From positions 372,001 through 436,000 of the forward strand of contig NZ_ABGR01000002.1 of the NCBI RefSeq assembly GCF_000171815.1: 64,000 bases of DNA. Reading direction: 5' to 3'. Of the stretch, positions 60,283-64,000 are shown one piece after another (positions within the stretch are counted from its first letter, which is position 1; each line of letters opens with the position of its first letter). The notes under the pieces are model-generated. The model was not told the origin of the DNA. It saw only the letters and a program-made list of their open reading frames with translations, and made no database searches. The translations under genes were made by a program, and so were the position numbers. Source of the stretch: Vibrio sp. AND4 (lineage in GTDB: Bacteria; Pseudomonadota; Gammaproteobacteria; Enterobacterales; Vibrionaceae).

Positions 60283-60597
60283 CTACAATTCCTTATGGTG
60301 ATGATTCATATTTGTAACAATATAGAACCACCTCGCAAGGTACAAGTTCATATTTCATAAGAAATCATAGAGCTACTGTTAACTTTATTAACAAAATCAT
60401 AAGCAAAACTGAATTAGCGAATGTTTGTAACACGACAGAAATTCACAACTTTTCTTCCATATTAAGTTCAACTCAGCGTATTGGGATTATATTACTAACT
60501 CATTTGACAATATCGAATGTAAATCTACGCTTACTTTAGGTAATTAAACCTATTTAGAACAGATCATTGCCGCTAAAAGTAGGTAAAAAAGGAATTG
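60283..60597. promoter_or_regulatory. Divergent control region regulator / sulfatase
   Basis: 315 bp without genes. The 12-mer AT[A/G]TTTGTAACA occurs twice in the same orientation (60308-60319 and 60421-60432). Together with GTTCATATTTC between them it is a candidate operator for the adjacent regulator. AAAAAGGAA provides the sulfatase ribosome site. Confidence 0.45.
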
Positions 60598-62172
60598 ATG
60601 ATGAGACTAAAACCACTTGCCGCAAGCTTGGGAGCGGTACTCCCGACTTTGGCTAATGCAGCAGATAAACCAAACATTGTTGTTATATTCGGCGACGATA
60701 TTGGCTGGCAGAACGTAAGCGCATACGGTATGGGCACAATGGGTTACAAGACCCCCAACATAGACCGAATCGCTAACGAAGGGATCAAATTCACCGACCA
60801 CTATGCTCAGCCAAGTTCAACGGCAGGGAGAGCGGCCTTCATCACAGGCCAGTACCCTATTCGCTCGGGGATGACCACAGTTGCGATGCCGGGGGGAGCG
60901 CTAGGGATGAAAGCGGGTTCACCTTCACTAGCTGAGGTCCTAAAGCAAGTGGGCTACGCCACTGGCCAATTCGGCAAAAACCACCTCGGTGATCATAACT
61001 TTGCCCTTCCGACCGTGCATGGATTTGATGAATTCTTCGGTAATTTGTACCACCTAAACACTCAAGAGGAGCACGAACAAAGAGACTATCAAAACTTTGC
61101 CAAAGCATACTCGGGTTCTGTTGAAAGTTACGCGAAAAAGTTTGGTACAAGAGGCGTATTACATTGTTTCGCTGACGCAAAAGATGACAAAACGGTAGAT
61201 CCAAGATTTGGAGCGGTTGGCAAGCAAAAATGCACGGATACAGGGCCACTTGGACAAGAGCGAATGAAGGATTTCGACAAAGCGGAAATGATACCAGCTG
61301 CCTTGAAGTTTATTGACAAATCAATTGAAGATGACAAGCCGTTTTTCACTTGGATCAACACCAGTCGCATGCACCTTTACACACGTTTGAACGACAAGTG
61401 GCGCTACGCAGCGGAGCAATATACCAGTGAGTTCGACTATCACGGAAGCGGCATGCTACAACACGATCATGATATTGGTTATCTGCTTGACGAACTCGAT
61501 AAACGTGGGATTACTGAGAATACTATAGTTTTGTACACAACTGACAACGGCCCTGAGCATTCTTCTTGGCCCTACGGCGGTACTACACCATTCCGGGGCG
61601 AGAAAATGACAACCTATGAAGGCGGTGTTCGAGTTCCAATGATGGTGAGATGGCCTGGCACCATTCCATCTGGACAAGTTCTCAATGGCATACAGGGCCA
61701 CCAAGATCTGTTTACAACTCTGGCCTCTGCCGCTGGTGTGAAAGGCGTCAAAGAACAGATGATAAAAGAGAAAAAACAGTATATTGATGGTATCGACAAC
61801 TTGCCATACTGGACAGGCAAAAGCGAATCCTCTGCGAGACAGTCTATATTTTACTACTTCGAGGATCAGCTTTCAGCTATTCGAATCGGACCTTGGAAAT
61901 TCCACTTTGCTATCGCTGAAAACTACTACGATAACTTATTGCCACTGTCAAAACCAAAAATCTACAACCTGAGAGCAGATCCGTTTGAGAGCTTTGATTC
62001 AATCGATGCAAATGGTCATTTAATTCAGAAAATGTCATGGCTACTCGCTCCAGCATCGGAAATGGTTACTGAACACGTCAAAAGCTTGGTCGAGTATCCA
62101 CCGACTCAAGGTGGTTCAACCTTCGATATGACTAAAATTATTGAGGATGCCATGAAGAAAACGCAGCAATAA
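60598..62172 (+). CDS. Serine-type arylsulfatase, exported
   Basis: A sulfatase of about 524 aa with a signal peptide (ending LANA, before ADKPNIV). The metal site opens with IFGDDIGW. The active-site motif is SSTAGR, an S-x-A-x-R type in which the Ser (about residue 74) must be converted to formylglycine, as in Klebsiella Ats[11 protein letters not shown] supplies further metal ligands. The Ser type requires the radical-SAM maturase encoded next. The substrate is a sulfate ester of unknown identity. Two adjacent ATGs (60598, 60601) are possible starts. Confidence 0.9.
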   Translation: MMRLKPLAASLGAVLPTLANAADKPNIVVIFGDDIGWQNVSAYGMGTMGYKTPNIDRIANEGIKFTDHYAQPSSTAGRAAFITGQYPIRSGMTTVAMPGGALGMKAGSPSLAEVLKQVGYATGQFGKNHLGDHNFALPTVHGFDEFFGNLYHLNTQEEHEQRDYQNFAKAYSGSVESYAKKFGTRGVLHCFADAKDDKTVDPRFGAVGKQKCTDTGPLGQERMKDFDKAEMIPAALKFIDKSIEDDKPFFTWINTSRMHLYTRLNDKWRYAAEQYTSEFDYHGSGMLQHDHDIGYLLDELDKRGITENTIVLYTTDNGPEHSSWPYGGTTPFRGEKMTTYEGGVRVPMMVRWPGTIPSGQVLNGIQGHQDLFTTLASAAGVKGVKEQMIKEKKQYIDGIDNLPYWTGKSESSARQSIFYYFEDQLSAIRIGPWKFHFAIAENYYDNLLPLSKPKIYNLRADPFESFDSIDANGHLIQKMSWLLAPASEMVTEHVKSLVEYPPTQGGSTFDMTKIIEDAMKKTQQ

Positions 62173-62246
62173 GCCCTTAAAAATAGTCTAAAGAAATAGC
62201 CTAATCACGTCATTGCACTGATTAGGCTTTAACTTAGAGGATATCC

Positions 62247-63575
62247 ATGAGCAAATATCTCACTAGAAATACGACAGAGCTGGATGTTGTTCCTCTCAAA
62301 ACAGCTAAAGCAGACAAAGGCCATGTCAGACGCTTCCACGTCATGGCCAAGCCCGGCGGGGCTAAGTGCAATATAGACTGCCAATACTGCTTCTATCTGC
62401 ACAAAGAGGGTCTACTTCATCAACCTAAGCAACCAAGGATGAGTGATGAACTGCTCGAAAGGTATATTGAACAATATATTGCTAGTCAGGACTCAAATGA
62501 AGTTACATTTTCTTGGCAAGGCGGAGAGCCCACTCTGTTGGGCTTAGATTTTTTTAGAAAAGTCGTCGTTTTACAAAAAAAGTACGCCGATGAAGGAATC
62601 AAGGTAAACAACGACTTACAAACTAACGGTATTATACTTAACGATGAATGGTGTGAATTTTTAGCGCGGAACCATTTTCTGGTGGGTCTTTCAATAGACG
62701 GTCCTGAGAGTATCCACAATAAGTACAGAGTCACCCGCAGTAACAAACCGACATTTCATCTCGTTATGAAAGCGGTAGAGTTGCTAAGACAATATGGCGT
62801 CAAATTTAACGCACTTGTCACCGTTAATCGCCATAACGTCAAATACCCTATCGAAGTATATCGTTTTTTAGTCGACGAGTTGAAGGTAAACTACATACAG
62901 TTCACCCCGGTTGTAGAGCCGAAAAACTTTAAGTCAGCGGCACCTCAATTTTTTAATGATGCCGCAATACCCTCTCTTGGGAGCCCAGAAGCGCGCCCGG
63001 GCAACGTTATGTCTATCGTCACAGATTGGTCCGTTGATCCTGATGATTGGGGGAATTTTCTCAAAGTAACTTTTGAAGAGTGGATCAATAACGACCTGGG
63101 TCGTGTCATGGTAAATCTGTTTGAAACAGCAGTTGCTCAAACAATGGGTAAACCAAGCCAGTTATGCGTGACTTCAGAATTTTGCGGCAAAGCCATCGCT
63201 ATAGAACACACAGGTGACATCTATTCCTGTGACCACTTCGTCTATCCAGAATACAAGCTCGGCAACATCAACGATCAAAATTTACCAGATATGGCTCTGT
63301 CTGTTCGTCAAGAAGGGTTCGGCATGTCAAAACGCGACAGCCTTCCAGAATATTGTAAGCGTTGTCCTTACTTAAACTTGTGCTGGGGGGAATGTCCAAA
63401 AAATAGAATCATCAAAACGCCTGATGGCGAGATCGGACTCAATTATTTATGTTCCGGTATCAAGACATTTTTTGACTTCGCACAACCAATACTTGTTGGC
63501 TTGGTCACCGTCATGAACACAGGAGCTAACAAAGCCCAGCTTTCAAAAAGCTCAGCGAGACCAGAAAGTTTGTAA
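62247..63575 (+). CDS. Anaerobic sulfatase-maturating enzyme (radical SAM, SPASM)
   Basis: A 442-aa AtsB/anSME-type enzyme that oxidises the sulfatase Ser or Cys to formylglycine. The radical-SAM cluster motif CNIDCQYC (C41, C45, C48) is intact, with WQGGEPTLLG after it. The C-terminal SPASM region has C-rich segments (SCDHFVYPEYKLGN, YCKRCPYLNLCWGECPKNR) for two auxiliary clusters. It starts 75 bp after the sulfatase stop and is probably co-transcribed. Confidence 0.93.
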   Translation: MSKYLTRNTTELDVVPLKTAKADKGHVRRFHVMAKPGGAKCNIDCQYCFYLHKEGLLHQPKQPRMSDELLERYIEQYIASQDSNEVTFSWQGGEPTLLGLDFFRKVVVLQKKYADEGIKVNNDLQTNGIILNDEWCEFLARNHFLVGLSIDGPESIHNKYRVTRSNKPTFHLVMKAVELLRQYGVKFNALVTVNRHNVKYPIEVYRFLVDELKVNYIQFTPVVEPKNFKSAAPQFFNDAAIPSLGSPEARPGNVMSIVTDWSVDPDDWGNFLKVTFEEWINNDLGRVMVNLFETAVAQTMGKPSQLCVTSEFCGKAIAIEHTGDIYSCDHFVYPEYKLGNINDQNLPDMALSVRQEGFGMSKRDSLPEYCKRCPYLNLCWGECPKNRIIKTPDGEIGLNYLCSGIKTFFDFAQPILVGLVTVMNTGANKAQLSKSSARPESL

Positions 63576-63703
63576 CCGTATGAACCATTGGTAGACATAA
63601 AAGTAGTTGGTGGGCGTTAAAATAATAAATGAACGTGGCAACGATTTCGGCTGTTAAAACCGATTTTGGAGTGAAACCCGTTTTGGTTCATAAAGAAAAG
63701 ACA

Positions 63704-63730
63704 ATAAAAAAGGAGAGCATAAGCTCTCCT
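63704..63730 (-). terminator. Terminator after rplT
   Basis: AGGAGAGC/GCTCTCCT stem with an ATAA loop (63711-63730) and TTTTT on the minus strand, 23 bp past the rplT stop. Confidence 0.85.
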
Positions 63731-63752
63731 TTTCTTAATCCTAAACTGCTAA

Positions 63753-64000
63753 TTAAAGAGCAGCTTTCGCTTTTTCAACTAGAACAGCAAATGCTGATTT
63801 ATCGAATACTGCGATGTCCGCAAGGATCTTACGATCGATCTCGATAGATGCTTTCTTAAGACCGTTGATGAAACGGCTGTAAGATAGACCATTTTGACGA
63901 GATGCTGCATTGATACGTGCAATCCAAAGTTGACGGAATTGACGTTTCTTAGCGCGACGGTCACGGTAAGCGTATTGACCAGCTTTAGTAACTGCTTGGA
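63753..64000 (-). CDS. rplT: 50S ribosomal protein L20, C-terminal part (cut by window edge)
   Basis: 82 codons to the TAA at 63755-63753. The translation ([38 protein letters not shown], then a helical end [11 protein letters not shown]) is unmistakably L20, which binds 23S rRNA and represses its own operon. The N-terminal about 35 residues lie outside the window. Confidence 0.95.
   Translation of the reverse strand, partial: QAVTKAGQYAYRDRRAKKRQFRQLWIARINAASRQNGLSYSRFINGLKKASIEIDRKILADIAVFDKSAFAVLVEKAKAAL

Overview
The window reads as chromosome I of a marine Vibrio of the Harveyi clade (V. campbellii/V. harveyi-like). Housekeeping genes (ihfA, pheST, rplT, purT, cdd, sbcB, tcyP, rlmF, btuCD, astE) are typical of Vibrio, and a chromosomal anguibactin locus is known from that clade. 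The species call is inference.

Layout. (1) 1-10333, all minus strand: an AT-rich accessory block of four genes whose products all carry apparent export signals. They are a 323-aa unknown, a giant 2310-aa toxin-like protein (a LifA-like C58 cysteine-protease module followed by a TcdA/TcdB-type pore-forming region), a 382-aa unknown, and a protein cut by the left edge that has the DAE...PCxxC signature of toxin-type zinc deaminases. (2) 10605-32825: ordinary core genes with recognisable control sites, including a Zur box before a DUF1826 gene, a PurR box before purT and many hairpin terminators. There is also a RelV-type small alarmone synthetase with an N-terminal signal-like segment, and a 30-codon ORF with its own terminator. 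(3) 32933-55487: a nearly complete anguibactin locus. It holds angM, fatDCBA-angR-angT, angU, angN, angH, two ABC half-transporters and angB, with Fur-box-like sites at its divergent promoters. (4) 55779-64000: pheT and pheS, then an XRE-type regulator divergent from a serine-type sulfatase and its radical-SAM maturase, then the end of rplT.

How the genes work together. In the siderophore locus AngB provides isochorismatase plus an aryl carrier, AngH makes histamine, AngU N-hydroxylates it, AngN carries two intact heterocyclisation motifs, AngM condenses, AngR supplies an adenylation domain, and AngT is a type II thioesterase. FatA-FatB-FatCD import the ferric complex, and the two ABC half-transporters may export the siderophore. 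Genes for making and activating 2,3-dihydroxybenzoate and for phosphopantetheinylation are not in the window and must lie elsewhere if the pathway works. The cluster sits between pheT and an AEC transporter/ihfA, genes that are normally neighbours, and the sulfatase module sits between rplT and pheS. One translation operon has therefore taken two insertions. Three related copies of a short palindromic repeat lie around these insertions.

The strongest candidate for something undescribed is the exported-toxin block at the left end. No tRNA, CRISPR array, transposase or phage gene was seen.
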